NCBI RefSeq assembly: GCF_018687715.1
Contig: NC_056755.1
Coordinates: forward strand, 32,142,501-32,206,500
Source: Carya illinoinensis
Taxonomy: Eukaryota > Streptophyta > Magnoliopsida > Fagales > Juglandaceae
Reading direction: 5' to 3'
DNA: 64,000 nt
Numbering within the stretch: the stretch's first letter is position 1; each line of letters opens with the position of its first letter. Position numbers and translations under genes: made by a program. The notes under the pieces were generated by a model, which saw nothing but the letters and a program-made list of their open reading frames with translations, did no database searches and was not told the origin of the DNA. Positions 23,501 to 34,700 of the stretch are shown here, one piece after another.

Positions 23501-26500
23501 GAGAGAACATTTAGAGTAAAGCAGCCACCCTGGTGTATGCTCCGGCGCAAATGTGTAAAAGAAAGTTGGTGTTCCTATTCACACTACTAACGAAAAACAT
23601 TTGTGGACAAGACATTTGGCCATAAGTAGACGTAGGATTGTAGGGCAAAGTCAGCTCCATATTATGTCAATGTATAACAGTAGTCTACATTATATTTGTA
23701 ATACTATACAGCTGTAGTATTTTAGATTGTATATAGGTAGGCTAGTCAACGCCGCTAAATAGAGGCAGGCTGCACATGGTGCTGCTGAATATCAGGCGTA
23801 ATCTAAGGGGTCATAGTTAGGTGATCTTCCCGCTCAAAATTACAGTACACAAGCCATGTAAATATGTTCTATATAAGTGGGAATAAATCCTCTGAAGAAG
23901 GATCATCGAATCCATTTAACATGGTATCAGAGCTTTCTTGAAATTTTTTGTGTTTCGGTCTATCTCTAGTGTTGTGGTCCTACAGAATTTTTTTTTTTTA
24001 CAGAAATTCTCACCGAGCTGCCACTGAAGCTCTTTAGAATTTTTTCATAACCTCTTCAGAAATCAAGCTCTTCAGAAAGTTTCGGTCTATTTTTTTTCCT
24101 TCTCTTCCCGGTTCTATTCTATGTCTTTCGGCACTCTGTGAGTTGGCTTCGTGGTTCACGGCACACTGATCTGTCCCTCTCGGCACCATCATCTCGGTAG
24201 GTTCTCGGTAAACCACACGAGAACCATCATCTTGTTGGCATCGTGTTCTGCAGGCTCGGCAGGTTCTCGGCACCATTATTTGGTTGTCGCCCGTGTATTT
24301 TTTTTCCTCTCCTCTCGGTTTCGCGTGTCGGCGCTGGGTCTCATTTCTCTCGGTGCTCTGCAACCAAGGTAGCTGTCGGAACAGCTCCTGGTGGTATTTC
24401 CGGTGCTGTTACAGGAGAGGTACCTCACTTTCACGTGGCTTGATTTCCCGTGGTTTGACTTCGGCTCTTTTATTTTCACGTGACTCAGCGTGTGATTCTT
24501 CTATTATTTCTCGGCTCTTTTATTTTGCTCTCGGTACAGTCTAATAATTTTTGTTCTATTATTTTTTCCCGAGTTCAATTTTTTTTCTCTCGGGTTCAAT
24601 TTTTTTTCTCTATGGATTCTGCACCTGTCTGTACCAAGTTTACGGACAACAATTATTCTACGTGGGCATTTCAGTTTAACTTTTTCTTAAGGGAAAAGAT
24701 CTCTGGGATCATATTGATGGAACTGATTGTGCACTTAATCCTGATAAATCCAAGGATTGGGCTATGCTTGATGCTCGGATTATGTCTTGGCTTCTTAGCT
24801 CCGTTGAGCCACATATTGTCACTCACTTTCGACCTCATCGCACCGCTCAACTCATGTGGACTTATTTAAAAAAAGTATATCATCAAGATAATGGTGCTCA
24901 TCGTTTTCAGTTAGAGCATACGATTGCCTTGTTTTCCCATGACAGTCGTTCCATTCAAGACTATTATTCGGCCTTTCTGACTCTTTGGAACGAATATTCT
25001 GATTTGGTTATTGTGGATCTTCCTGTTACCTCTCTTTCCACCATTCAAACCCTTCATGAAACTCGTCGTCGTGATCAGTTTCTTATGAAACTCCGCCCTG
25101 AGTATGAATCTGTTCGCTCTTCTCTGCTGAATCGCTCTCCCGTTCCTTCTCTTGATGTTTGTTTTGGTGAGTTACTTCGTGAAGAACAAAGACTTAGTAC
25201 TCAAGCTTCTCTGGAACACTCTCATGGTAGTTCAGGGTTTATTCCTGTGGCTTATTCTCAACGATGAGGACCGCCTGTACATTCTAGCACCTTACAGTGT
25301 TTTTACTGCAAGGAATATTGGCATATTGCTGCTAATTGTCCTAAGAAACATTGTTCTTATTGCAAGAAAAAGGGTCATATTATCAAAGACTGTCGTATAC
25401 GGCCTCAAAATCGTCAGGTTCAAGCATTTCAGACTTCTATAGCACATGGCTCTTCCTTAGGTGCTTCCTCTGATCTTGCACCTCCTGCAACAAATTACTG
25501 CACACCAGAAATGGTGCAACAGATGCTAATTTCAGCATTATCTGCAATAGGGTTTCAAGGTAAACATACAACTAAACTCTGGTTTGTAGACTCGGGTGCA
25601 TCTAATCACATGATGAATACTCCTACTGCTCTATGTCATGTTCAGCCCTATGCTGGTCAATCTGCCATTCAGACTGCCAATAGTAGTTCTTTGCCAATAG
25701 TTGCTGTCGGAGATGCCTCTTCTCAATTTACTGATGTGTTTCTTGCTCCTCAACTTTCCACAAATCTTATTTCTATTGGTTAATTAGTTGATAACAATTG
25801 TGCTGTTCATTTTTCCGGTGACGGTTGTGTTGTGTAGGACCAGGTAACGGGGGAGCCGATCGCGAAGGGACCTAAAGTGGGGCGTTTATTTCCACTATTT
25901 TTATCTGTTCCAGTACTTTCTTCAATTTCGTCTATAAAGTCTTTTACTTGTCATAATGCTCCAGATCTGAGTATGATGTGGCACCGTTGTTTAGGTCATC
26001 CCAATGCTCAGATCTTATCTCATGTATTGCACTCAAATTTTCGTGATAATGAAGAACGTTCTTCTTTATCTCTTCAGTGTGATTCTTGTAAACTTGGTAA
26101 AAGTAAAACTCTTCCATTTCCTTTGCATGCTAGTAAAGCTTCTCACTGCTTTGATCTTATCCATAGTGATGTTTGGGGACCTTTCCCGGTTAGTTCACAT
26201 GAAAAATTTAAATATTATGTAACTTTCATTGATGATTATAGCAGATTTACTTGGGTCTATTTTCTTCGCTCTAAATCTGAGGTTTTTCGTACTTTCACCA
26301 AGTTTTTCGCGTACATTAACAATCAATTCTCTGCAACTATTAAGACATTACGCACAGATTTTGGTGGTGAATATTTGTCTACTGAGTTTCAGGCATTCTT
26401 GGCTTCTAGAGATATTATTCATCAACGTTCATGTCCTACTACTCCCCAACAAAATGGAGTAGCCGAACGCAAAAATCGTCATCTTCTTGACGTGGTACGT

Positions 26501-29500
26501 ACTCTCTTGTTAGAATCCTCTGTTCCATCAAAGTTCTGGGTCAAGGCTCTAAAAACTGCCACTCACTTGATTAATCGTTTACCCTCCCAAGTTTTACACA
26601 TGGAGTCTCCCTATTTCTGCTTGTTTGCTAAACAACCTAATTATGATAATCTCCATATCTTTGGTTGTGTATGCTTTGTCCATTTACCTCCTCATGAGCG
26701 ACATAAATTATCTGCTCAATCTGTTAGATGTGCATTCTTGGGATATAATGTGTGTCAAAAGGGATTTCTTTGCTATGATCCTACTTTACATCGTACATGA
26801 ATTTCTCAAAATGTTGTTTTTTTTTAAAATCAACATTTCTTTCCTGTGTCCTCTATATCTTCTTCTTCTACTGTGGTCCTTCCTTTTTTTGAACAGCAAT
26901 TCTCAGATCCTCATCCAGTCAACTCTCGTTTTAAACCGGGTGTCGTATATATGAGATGCTCTCACCCACAGTCTCTTCCGGCGGCTTAACTGATATCTGA
27001 TTCTACCATGCTCCAGGACTAGTCAATTGCAACATCTTCAGAGCACTTGGTACGTCGCTCTTCTCGAATGTCAGTACCTCTGGATAGGTATGGGTGGTTT
27101 GCTTCTGCTCTTACTGCTACATTATCCAACTTTGATATTCCCACATGTTACTCACATGCTGTCAAGCATGATTGTTGGTGACAAGCTATGCAGGAAGAAA
27201 TTGCCGCTTTAGAGGCCAATCACACCTGGGACATTGAGTCATGTCCTCCCACCATTGTTCCTCTGGGTTGCAAATGGGTTTATTTAGTCAAAGTTCAATC
27301 TGATGGAAGTTTGGAAAGTTACAAAGCTCGGCTTGTTGCACTTGGAAATAATCAAGAATATGGTGTCAATTATGAAGAGACCTTTGCTCCGGTGGCTAAG
27401 ATGACTACTGTTCGTATGATTCTAGCTCTTGCTGCTTCCAGTGATTGGTCACTATATCAGATGGATGTTAAAAATGCTTTCCTTCATGGGGATCTTAAGG
27501 AGTGTATTTATATGAAGCCACCCCCCGGATTGTTCGCCTCTCCGACTTCACAAGTGTGTAAGCTTCGTCGCTTCCTTTATGGTCTCAAACAGGCACCGAG
27601 GGCCTGGTTTGATAAATTCCGCACAACTTTATTACAATTTTCATTCAAGCAGAGCAAGTATGATACTTCATTGTTTCTTCATAAATCAGACATGGGTCTT
27701 GTTGTTCTTTTGGTTTATGTTGATGATATTGTGATCACTAGTTCCGATTCTGTCTTACTTGGTCAGCTCAAGACTCATCTCTTAGAGTCCTTTCATATGA
27801 AAGATCTTGGATCTCTCACATATTTTCTTGGTCTTGAGGTGCATCATAATTCTTCTAGTATTTCACTCAATCAACATAAGTATGCTAGTGACTTGGTGGC
27901 TACAGTTGGTCTACAGGAGGCTACTTCTGTTGATACTCCTATGGAATTAAATGTCAAGCTTCTCAAAGAGGAGGGTGACTTACTTGCTGATCCTAGTTTA
28001 TATCGAAAATTGGTTGGTAGCCTTGTTTATCTCACTATTATTAGACCAGACATTTCCTTTGCTGTACAGCAAGTCAGTCAGTTTCTTCAGACTCCTCGTC
28101 ATCTTCATTTGGCTCTTGTCTGTAGGATCATACACTATGTTCAGGGCACTTCTGCCCGTGGTTTATTCTTCCCGGCCAGCAACTCTACTCGTCTTGCTGC
28201 TTATAGCGATGCTGATTGGGCTGGTTGTGCGGATACACGTCGCTCCATCACTGGTTGGTGTGTGTTCTTAGGTAATGCATTGATCTCTTGGAAGAGTAAG
28301 AAGCAAGACAGAGTGTCTAAATCATCTATAGAATCTGAATACCGAGCGATGTCTTTAGCTTGTTCTGAAATTATTTGGCTTGGGGTATGCTTGCTGAGCT
28401 CGATTTTTCTGAGACCGATCCCACACCTCTACATGCCGATAATACGAGTGCTATTCAGATAACGGCCAATCCTGTCTATCATGAGCGCACAAAGCATAGT
28501 GAAGTCGATTGTCATTCTATCCGTGAAGCATTTGAAACTCGTGTTATCACTCTTCCACATATTTCCACTAAACTACAAATTGCAGATATCTTCACCAAGG
28601 CTCTCACTCGTCATCGACATTGCTTCCTAAGCAGCAAATTGAAGCTTGTTGATCTACGGGCATCAATTTGAGGGGGGCTGTCAATGTATAATAGTAGTCT
28701 ACATTATATTTGTAATACTATATAGCTGTAGTATTTTAGATTGTATATAGGTAGGCTAGTCGGCGCCGCTAAATAGAGGCAGGCTGCACATGGGGCTGCT
28801 GAATATCAGGCGTAATCTAAGGGGTCATAGTTAGGTGATCTTCCCGCTCAAAATTACAGTACACAAGCCATGTAAATATGTTCTATATAAGTGGGAATAA
28901 ATCCTCTGAAGAAGGATCATCGAATCCATTTAACATATTACACCAGTTCCCTAGTATAAGAAGAAGAAGAAATAGTGTACAAATAATCCCATTGAAATGC
29001 GTCTTTGTTAGATAAAAAAGTGATACCTTTAAATTCATCCTCCCACACGCCGTAATTATTTGTAAAAGGGAGATCTGGACCAATAAGTCCAACTTTGAGC
29101 CCTAACTTGGCTGACTCCGCAGCCAGAGCAAGCCCAGCTGGACCACAACCGATCACCACCAAATCCAGTACATTCTCCGCTACTGATATAGCTGGTAGCT
29201 GCATAAGTAGTTCATGGTAATAAATTGACGAGGGAAATTCCAACGTTTCCACAGAAAGACATAAAGATACAAGATATTGCTACATTCATTTCGTACATTT
29301 AATCCATTTAGAAATAAAAACAGGAAAATACAAATGTAATTCATAAAAAAAAAGGAAGTTAGCTATGACGGAGTAATTCTCATGTAAAGTCTACTACTAT
29401 CCGATGCAGGATTTACCACCCGTATTCGCATTCAATGTATATACTCCATCAATATGAACTTCCTGAACAATTCTGAAGTGGTCAAAGATCTTATAATCTT

Positions 29501-30007
29501 TCATCACATGAAACTTTCAGTCCAGCACAACCAAACTCATCGAACTTCACTAATACATGAGAAAGGACAAGTGCATTACTTGGCTTGGCACGCTAAGCTA
29601 TGATGCATGAAAAGAAAGCGGTCTAATCTATCAATAAAAAATCCCCCAACGCAACAGAGTTTCCCATTTTCCGAGCGCGCGGAAACGAAAACAAACGTAT
29701 AAACTACCTTGTCGGAGAGTTTAGACTGCATTTCCATGGGCTTGTTCTGCTGCATTTGGACAAAGAGAACCTCAGACCCACCAGCCTTTACATAATCTTC
29801 CTCGTCGGCGTCGAAATCCACAGCCACGCAACTCTCGCTCCCGGTGCGGGCCGCCGCCCTCACTTGCACGAAATGTCGGTACAAACGGAAACGGCGAAAA
29901 GAATGTTGCTTTCTCGAAACCATAATTCCAGGAGACCTCCGAAGGGGGAAAAACGTCACCGTCATTGCGGCAAGGTTCCGAGCTCCTCCAAGCCCAAGGC
30001 ACTCCAT
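18778..30007 (-). CDS. LCYE: Lycopene epsilon-cyclase, chloroplastic
   Basis: Adds the epsilon ring to lycopene, giving delta-carotene. With the beta-cyclase this leads to alpha-carotene and lutein in plastids. Eleven exons on the minus strand: 30007-29708, 29198-29027, 23173-23038, 22920-22810, 22714-22612, 22105-21962, 21882-21775, 21551-21455, 21367-21239, 20065-19933, 18943-18778. All borders are GT..AG and the frame stays open for 532 residues; Arabidopsis LUT2 has 524. Residues 1-~75 are a basic, Ser/Arg-rich plastid transit peptide. The FAD-binding GCGPAG is at 117-122, followed by [20 protein letters not shown]. Other signatures are [19 protein letters not shown] and, near the C-terminus, hydrophobic segments ([23 protein letters not shown]). 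The start is the first ATG in frame. Intron 2 (29026-23174) contains an antisense Copia element. All exons look intact, so the gene is probably functional. Confidence 0.95.
20504..20580. repeat. (AG)n microsatellite in LCYE intron 9
   Basis: A 77-bp uninterrupted AG run, preceded by (TA)n and (CA)n tracts from 20471. It lies inside the intron between exons 9 and 10, so it is (CT)n in the transcript. Length is likely to vary between individuals. Confidence 0.95.
21172..21222. repeat. Poly-C then poly-A tract next to an LCYE splice donor
   Basis: Almost pure C for 40 bases followed by an A run. It sits 16-66 bp inside intron 9, just past the exon 9 donor at 21238. In the transcript it reads U-rich then G-rich. 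Its length may be misassembled. Confidence 0.85.
23665..23921 (+). repeat. 5' LTR of the intronic Copia
   Basis: 257 bp. Compared with the 3' copy at 28679-28935 I count five base differences and no indels. A TATA-like CTATATAAGTGGG lies near 23870. It ends CCATTTAACA. Confidence 0.95.
23922..23933 (+). promoter_or_regulatory. Copia primer-binding site
   Basis: TGGTATCAGAGC directly follows the 5' LTR. It is the standard plant Copia site complementary to the 3' region of initiator tRNA-Met. Confidence 0.9.
24612..25264 (+). pseudogene. Copia gag, frameshifted
   Basis: Starts at the ATG at 24612 and reads through [16 protein letters not shown], a typical Copia Gag start. At about 24691-24697 the reading changes frame, and Gag continues as [18 protein letters not shown] and [14 protein letters not shown] (UBN2-type Gag). 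This frame ends with TGA at 25265. Two CCHC zinc knuckles lie just past the stop, so the nucleocapsid part is cut off from the rest. Confidence 0.85.
25265..28671 (+). pseudogene. Copia pol (zinc knuckles, protease, integrase, RT, RNase H), broken
   Basis: One frame runs from 25265 to ~28383, then shifts by one base and ends at 28671. Domains in order: two CCHC knuckles (25298-25400), protease ([12 protein letters not shown] near 25582), GAG-pre-integrase HHCC zinc motif (from ~25979), integrase core ([26 protein letters not shown] carry the D, D, E), reverse transcriptase with YVDD near 27717, and RNase H (YSDADWAGC near 28202; [18 protein letters not shown]). In-frame stops lie at 25265, 25781, 25835, 26798, about 26825, 26986, 27020 and 27178. 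The frameshift at ~28383 falls between RNase H motifs. Key catalytic residues remain visible, but no intact polyprotein is possible. Confidence 0.92.
28670..28678 (+). promoter_or_regulatory. Copia polypurine tract
   Basis: GAGGGGGGC immediately before the 3' LTR, the expected plus-strand priming site. Confidence 0.85.
28679..28935 (+). repeat. 3' LTR of the intronic Copia
   Basis: 257 bp, TGTCAATG to TTTAACA. It is followed by TATTA, which repeats the bases before the 5' LTR. Confidence 0.95.
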
Positions 30008-30282
30008 CTTTAACTTGTTGACTTTCGTTAGGTTTTCCTCCTCCTCCTTCTTCACAAACCCGACATTTGAGAAGCTTTTTGGTTTTTGCAGTGCGGTTGA
30101 GGCAGAAGAAAAAGGAAAATGGGTGTTATGGAGTTGGTAGCTGGTAGCAGAGTCCAGAGAGGGCGTCTGAAAGCCTGTTCCTTTGATAACACTAACGGAT
30201 CAATATTCAATAGGATAGGGAATTGCGTTTCTATGGTGAAATTTTAATTTGCTGACGTGTACAACTGTCATCCGGAGTTTGC

Positions 30283-30362
30283 CACGTGCGAATACTTGAT
30301 TGGTTAATGCTCTGAAAAAAAAACCTTCCCTTATCGTTTTTTTCCCCTTCTTTTCCCACGTG
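30283..30362 (-). promoter_or_regulatory. Two G-boxes upstream of LCYE
   Basis: CACGTG occurs at 30283-30288 (in GCCACGTGCG) and at 30357-30362 (in CCCACGTGTT), 276 and 350 bp upstream of the start codon. A further ACGTG lies at 30254-30258. G-boxes are bound by bZIP (HY5) and bHLH (PIF) factors, which control light-dependent carotenoid genes in Arabidopsis. Function here is inferred from motif and position only. Confidence 0.55.
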
Positions 30363-30444
30363 TTTATCCGAATTAAATATCTTTCGTTTCCGTACGGTTC
30401 GCCATCAGTTGAACGACTATGATGGGATTGCATTGATGCCATCT

Positions 30445-31002
30445 TTTTCCTTGCAAAAATTTATTATTTTGAACAAATATGACAGAAAAAGTTGCTAAAA
30501 ATATATTTTATAACAAAAATTTCACGTTAACTCATTTTTATATATTTTTTTATATAATTTATTAATATAATTAATTATATATTAAAAAAATTAATATAAT
30601 TAATAATATTAATTAAATATATAAAAAATACACAAAAATAATTATACATAATATTATTTATTTTAAAATAGTAAGCACTACAACTACGAGAGATAATCTA
30701 TCAATTGGTACAATCTTTTTTTAATCTTTTTACTCGTATATTTTTTAATCATCTTTGGGTTTTTGAAAAAAAAAAAACTCACAATTTCATATAAAAATAT
30801 TTTATTTAATTATTAAATAAAAAGATAAAAATATTTTATCATGACATACCATCGAAATGATTTATCGGGAGTTAAATTATTTCCATTTATAATAAAAAGA
30901 GAATCGTTAAAAAATAATATTTGAAAAAAAAAATAAAAAGATGAATAACTGAAAAAGGTGCTTAAAATGTGGCTCATCGAGTCATAATGTCTGAATTAGA
31001 GT
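30445..31002. other. AT-rich intergenic DNA beyond the LCYE promoter
   Basis: No gene is seen. Loose TTAATATAATTAAT words form partial inverted repeats at 30545-30620. Confidence 0.45.
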
Positions 31003-31005
31003 ATT

Positions 31006-31325
31006 CACAACCAGTTTCTTATAAGTTTTTTAAAAATTTTAATTAGAAATCACATTTTTTATAATTTTTTTTAAATTTTACTCATATTTAAAAAATCTCA
31101 TATATCTAATTTTCTATCATTTTTTTTATTTTATTAAATTAATTATTTTCTATTCTTTCTTTATTATTATTTTTATTATTTAATTTCTATATATTTAACT
31201 ATTTTTTTTATCAAATATATATAAAATTTAATTTAGGGATGAATAATAATTCTGTAAATATAGAGAGTTACTATTCATATATTAAACCAATACCTTAAAA
31301 TAAATAACTCGATAGAATGTTTATT
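31006..31325 (+). mobile_element. Possible second GAGTATTCACA-type MITE
   Basis: Starts with TTA then GAGTATTCACAACCAG, close to the left end of the MITE at 11784 (TTA then GAGCATTCACAATAG), and runs into AT-rich text. No convincing right end was found; the end given is a guess. Confidence 0.35.
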
Positions 31326-31403
31326 TAATAACTTAACTCCTTAATTTTAAGGATAATTGTAGTTTAAGGGACCAAATGAGCAATGCTCAGTACTTTAAGA
31401 TTC

Positions 31404-31605
31404 CGTTTGGTTACACAGATGAGATGAAATGAAATATTTTAAATAATAATAAATAAAATATTGTTATAATATAATTTTTTAATATTAATTTTTTATTAAA
31501 ATTTAAAAAAAATTAATTATTTATTATATTTTATATAAAAATTTAAAAAATTATAATAATAATTAAAATAAAATAAAATTTTTAATTTTATGTATCCAAT
31601 CCCGA
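31404..31605 (+). mobile_element. Tourist-like MITE (family A)
   Basis: Left end GATTCCGTTTGGTTACACAGATGAGATG; right end ...TTATGTATCCAATCCCG. The interior shares TTATTATATTTTATATAAAAATTT and AAAAATTATAATAATAA with 947-1131. Non-coding; the exact target duplication is not certain. Confidence 0.55.
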
Positions 31606-31724
31606 CAATGTTAACGTTTGAAATAATGTCATAGATAGTGCAGTTGTGGCAGATCCAGTCGAGATGCTAAAATTGTGCACCGGAGAGGTTACGTCTTGTT
31701 TGCCCAAAGCAATCTGGGTTGACT

Positions 31725-34700
31725 GCACAGGCTAAGGGTGTGCATCTGGATCCGGATATCCGGATATCCGGCCATAACCGGATCCTGATCCGGATTTCAA
31801 AAATTGGGCGGTTATCCGTCCGGATTAATCCGAATCCAATTCGGGTGGATAACCGGATCCTATCTGGATATCCGGATATATCCAGTTTTTTTTTTCCTTC
31901 TTTTTTTTGGCTTAAATCCGGATTGAATTCGGGTTTTTACATAAATTTTTTTTTTTAACAAGACTATAACCTAAAACAATGTTTTATAGCGCTTTTTTTT
32001 CAAAAAAAAAATTCCAATATCATCCTTAAATTGTCCAAATTTCTTTAAAAAATAATTTAAACACTTTTTAAAAGAATTTTTAAAAAAAATAAATTAAAGA
32101 AAAAAATAATTAAAAATACAAAATAAATAATATTGTTATTACATCACAATGCAAAACATAAAATTACATAAAACAAAATAAATAATAATACATCACAACT
32201 AATTAAACTATTACATAGCAATGCAAAATAAATAACATTGTTGAATATTTTCTGGATCATTTTAACATTCTAGTGAATATTTCCTCTATATCAAGTGTTG
32301 GGTACTTTTTTTCTCAACACACGAGCTTGGATAAAAAAAAGAGAGAAAAGTCAAGAAATGAACAAGAGAATCAGACTCATTTAAATCCATCTGCTCTCGG
32401 ACCAGTCAGCCTGGTAAAACATTATTGTAACTATGTGATGCTTGCAAGCAACAAAAAAATAAACCCCATCGGTCTGGTAAAACATCACAATAATAATTGA
32501 AGAAAAAAATGAAATGAAAGAAACAAAAGACTAAAAGGAGAGAATTATGGATGGCTAGGCCACATTTTTACCTCCAGCAAGCTACCATAAGTTGTAGGAG
32601 ATAAATGTTGCAGGGTACAATAATCTCCTTACTAAACTTAGAACTGATCCTTGTGACCATGCAGAAAACCTGCCATGCCATAAGAAAACTTAGAACTGCA
32701 ATGAAAAAAGCACAGCTAACATACTCACACGGCTATAATAAATATTGTGCAATTTAGAGCTTTAATAAATATTATGCAAACTTTGGTTTAGCAAATATAT
32801 ATGACTACAGAGAGCAAGGGAGCTAGCCACAAAGCATGCCAACCTTGCTGCAGCAGCAATTGATTCTCTACCCGAGAGCAATGATGAAGATAATCAAGAA
32901 GGGCACTCATAGCAAACAAAAACAAATGATCAAAACAGGTTGAAAACAGTATTTTGATGAAGAAGTAACATCAAAATACTGCAAAAAAAAAATCTCTGAA
33001 AAATCTCAGAAGTAGTAACCAGTTAGCAGTTAGGAATTAAAAGATTTCGCATCAGTTCCCATATCCCATGGGTAGGGCTGAGCACCGACGCAACCGGAGT
33101 AGGTATCTAGGTCCTTCGACTCAGATTCCGACTTTGTCGGAGGCCGAGTCCGACCTCCGACTCCAGCTCCGAAGGCTATATGCTCCGCTCCGGCTCTGAT
33201 TCTGACTTGTTGGAGCGGAGTTGGGATGAAGTCGGTGAGACTATGGGAGGGCAGTAGGCACTGTACGATGACCCAGATTTGTGAAGGCGTGGGGACTCGG
33301 GGCGACGGCCGACGGGGGCTACCGAGTCGTCGCCCCGAGTCCCGACTGGGGCACCTGAAAACAGAGCTTCAAAAAAAGGGCTAGAAATCAAATGAACAAC
33401 CAAAAGGTCCAAAACCATAACAGATGAAATCATAAAAGAGAAATCAAGGATTCAAAACAACTAAAACAGATTTCAAAGTTTCAAACCCAAGAACGAATCG
33501 AACGATTTCTGTTAGAGAGAGAGAGGAGATACCGGAGAAGCCGTCGAAGGCTAGGGCTACGCCGTTTCGTGGTGGCTGAGGGGGTCGAAGGCTGGGGCTA
33601 CCGCTGCGCCGTTTCAACTTCCGTGGGGGCTCAGGGCTGACTGCTGAGTGGCTGTGGTGGAGTTTAAATATAAACCCTAGGTCCTTATCGAAACAGCCAG
33701 ACTTCAGTATCGGGGATTCGGGGATTCGCGGGGGGGGGGGGGGGGGGGGGGAATAAACTGCCAGACCACTCTTCAAAGTAAACGGCGCCGTTTACCTCCT
33801 AAACGGCGCCATTTTACTAAAATTACTTTGTTTTGGCAACCAAAACAGAGTCCAACGATGCCGTTTGGGCTCTGTTTTGGTATATTCAGCCCCCCCCCTT
33901 TTTTTTAACTCTAAATCAAATATTAATTTTGTTTTAATACTATATATATTAACTATACTATTATATATAATATAACTATATATTATATAAGTATAGTTAA
34001 TTAGTAAGTTAATATATAACTATATATATTATATTATATAAGTATAACTATATATATTATATATACTATATAAGTTACTATATATACTATATATTATATA
34101 AGCCCTTAATATATATAGTATATATAATCTATAATTATATATAATATAACTATATATTATATATTAACTTATAGTAAACTAGTAATGTAAATTGTAAAAT
34201 ATAAAACAAGCTATAGTAACTTATATAGCAACTTATAGTAAATTAGTAATGTAAATTAACTAAATAAGGTATAGTAACTTATATAGTAACTATATTATTA
34301 TATAGTAACTTATAGTAAATTAGTAATGTCAATTAACTATATAAGGTATAGTTATATAAAACATATAAATATATATGATTAATGCATAAAAAATACATAT
34401 TATAGTAACTATATACTATATAAGCCCTTAATATATATAGTATATATATAACTATATATTATATATTGATTTATAGTAAACTAGTAATGTAAAATATAAA
34501 ATAAGTTATAGTAACTTATATAGTAACTTATAGTAACTTATATAGTAACTTATAGTAAATTAGTAATGTAAATTAAGGCACTAGGTATGATAACTTATAT
34601 AGTAACTATATTAACTTATAATAACTTATAGTAAATTAGTAATGTAAATTAACTATATAAGATATAGTAATTAGTAACTTATAGTGTAACTAATAACTAT

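Larger units (their letters stand above)
23660..28940 (+). mobile_element. Copia LTR retrotransposon with target duplication, in LCYE intron 2 (antisense)
   Basis: The element proper is 23665-28935 (5271 bp). It is flanked by the direct repeat TATTA at 23660-23664 and 28936-28940. Each LTR is 257 bp, with TG..CA ends. The order is LTR, primer-binding site, gag, protease, integrase, reverse transcriptase, RNase H, polypurine tract, LTR: integrase before reverse transcriptase defines Ty1/copia. It reads on the plus strand while LCYE reads on the minus strand. Many in-frame stops and two frameshifts make it non-autonomous. Removing it with one target copy would leave an intron of ~577 bp. Confidence 0.96.

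Noticed and set aside
24034..24544. Overlapping frames of 60-110 codons just after the Copia 5' LTR
   Set aside because: They lie in the untranslated leader between primer-binding site and gag, in mixed frames and without known domains.
30008..30055. Sixteen-codon N-terminal extension of LCYE (reading from 30055)
   Set aside because: Its first codon is GTG, not ATG. The ATG at 30007 gives the family-typical MEC start and transit peptide.
33444..33776. Proline-run frame next to 33.7 kb
   Set aside because: The proline run is the 22-base G homopolymer read on the minus strand.
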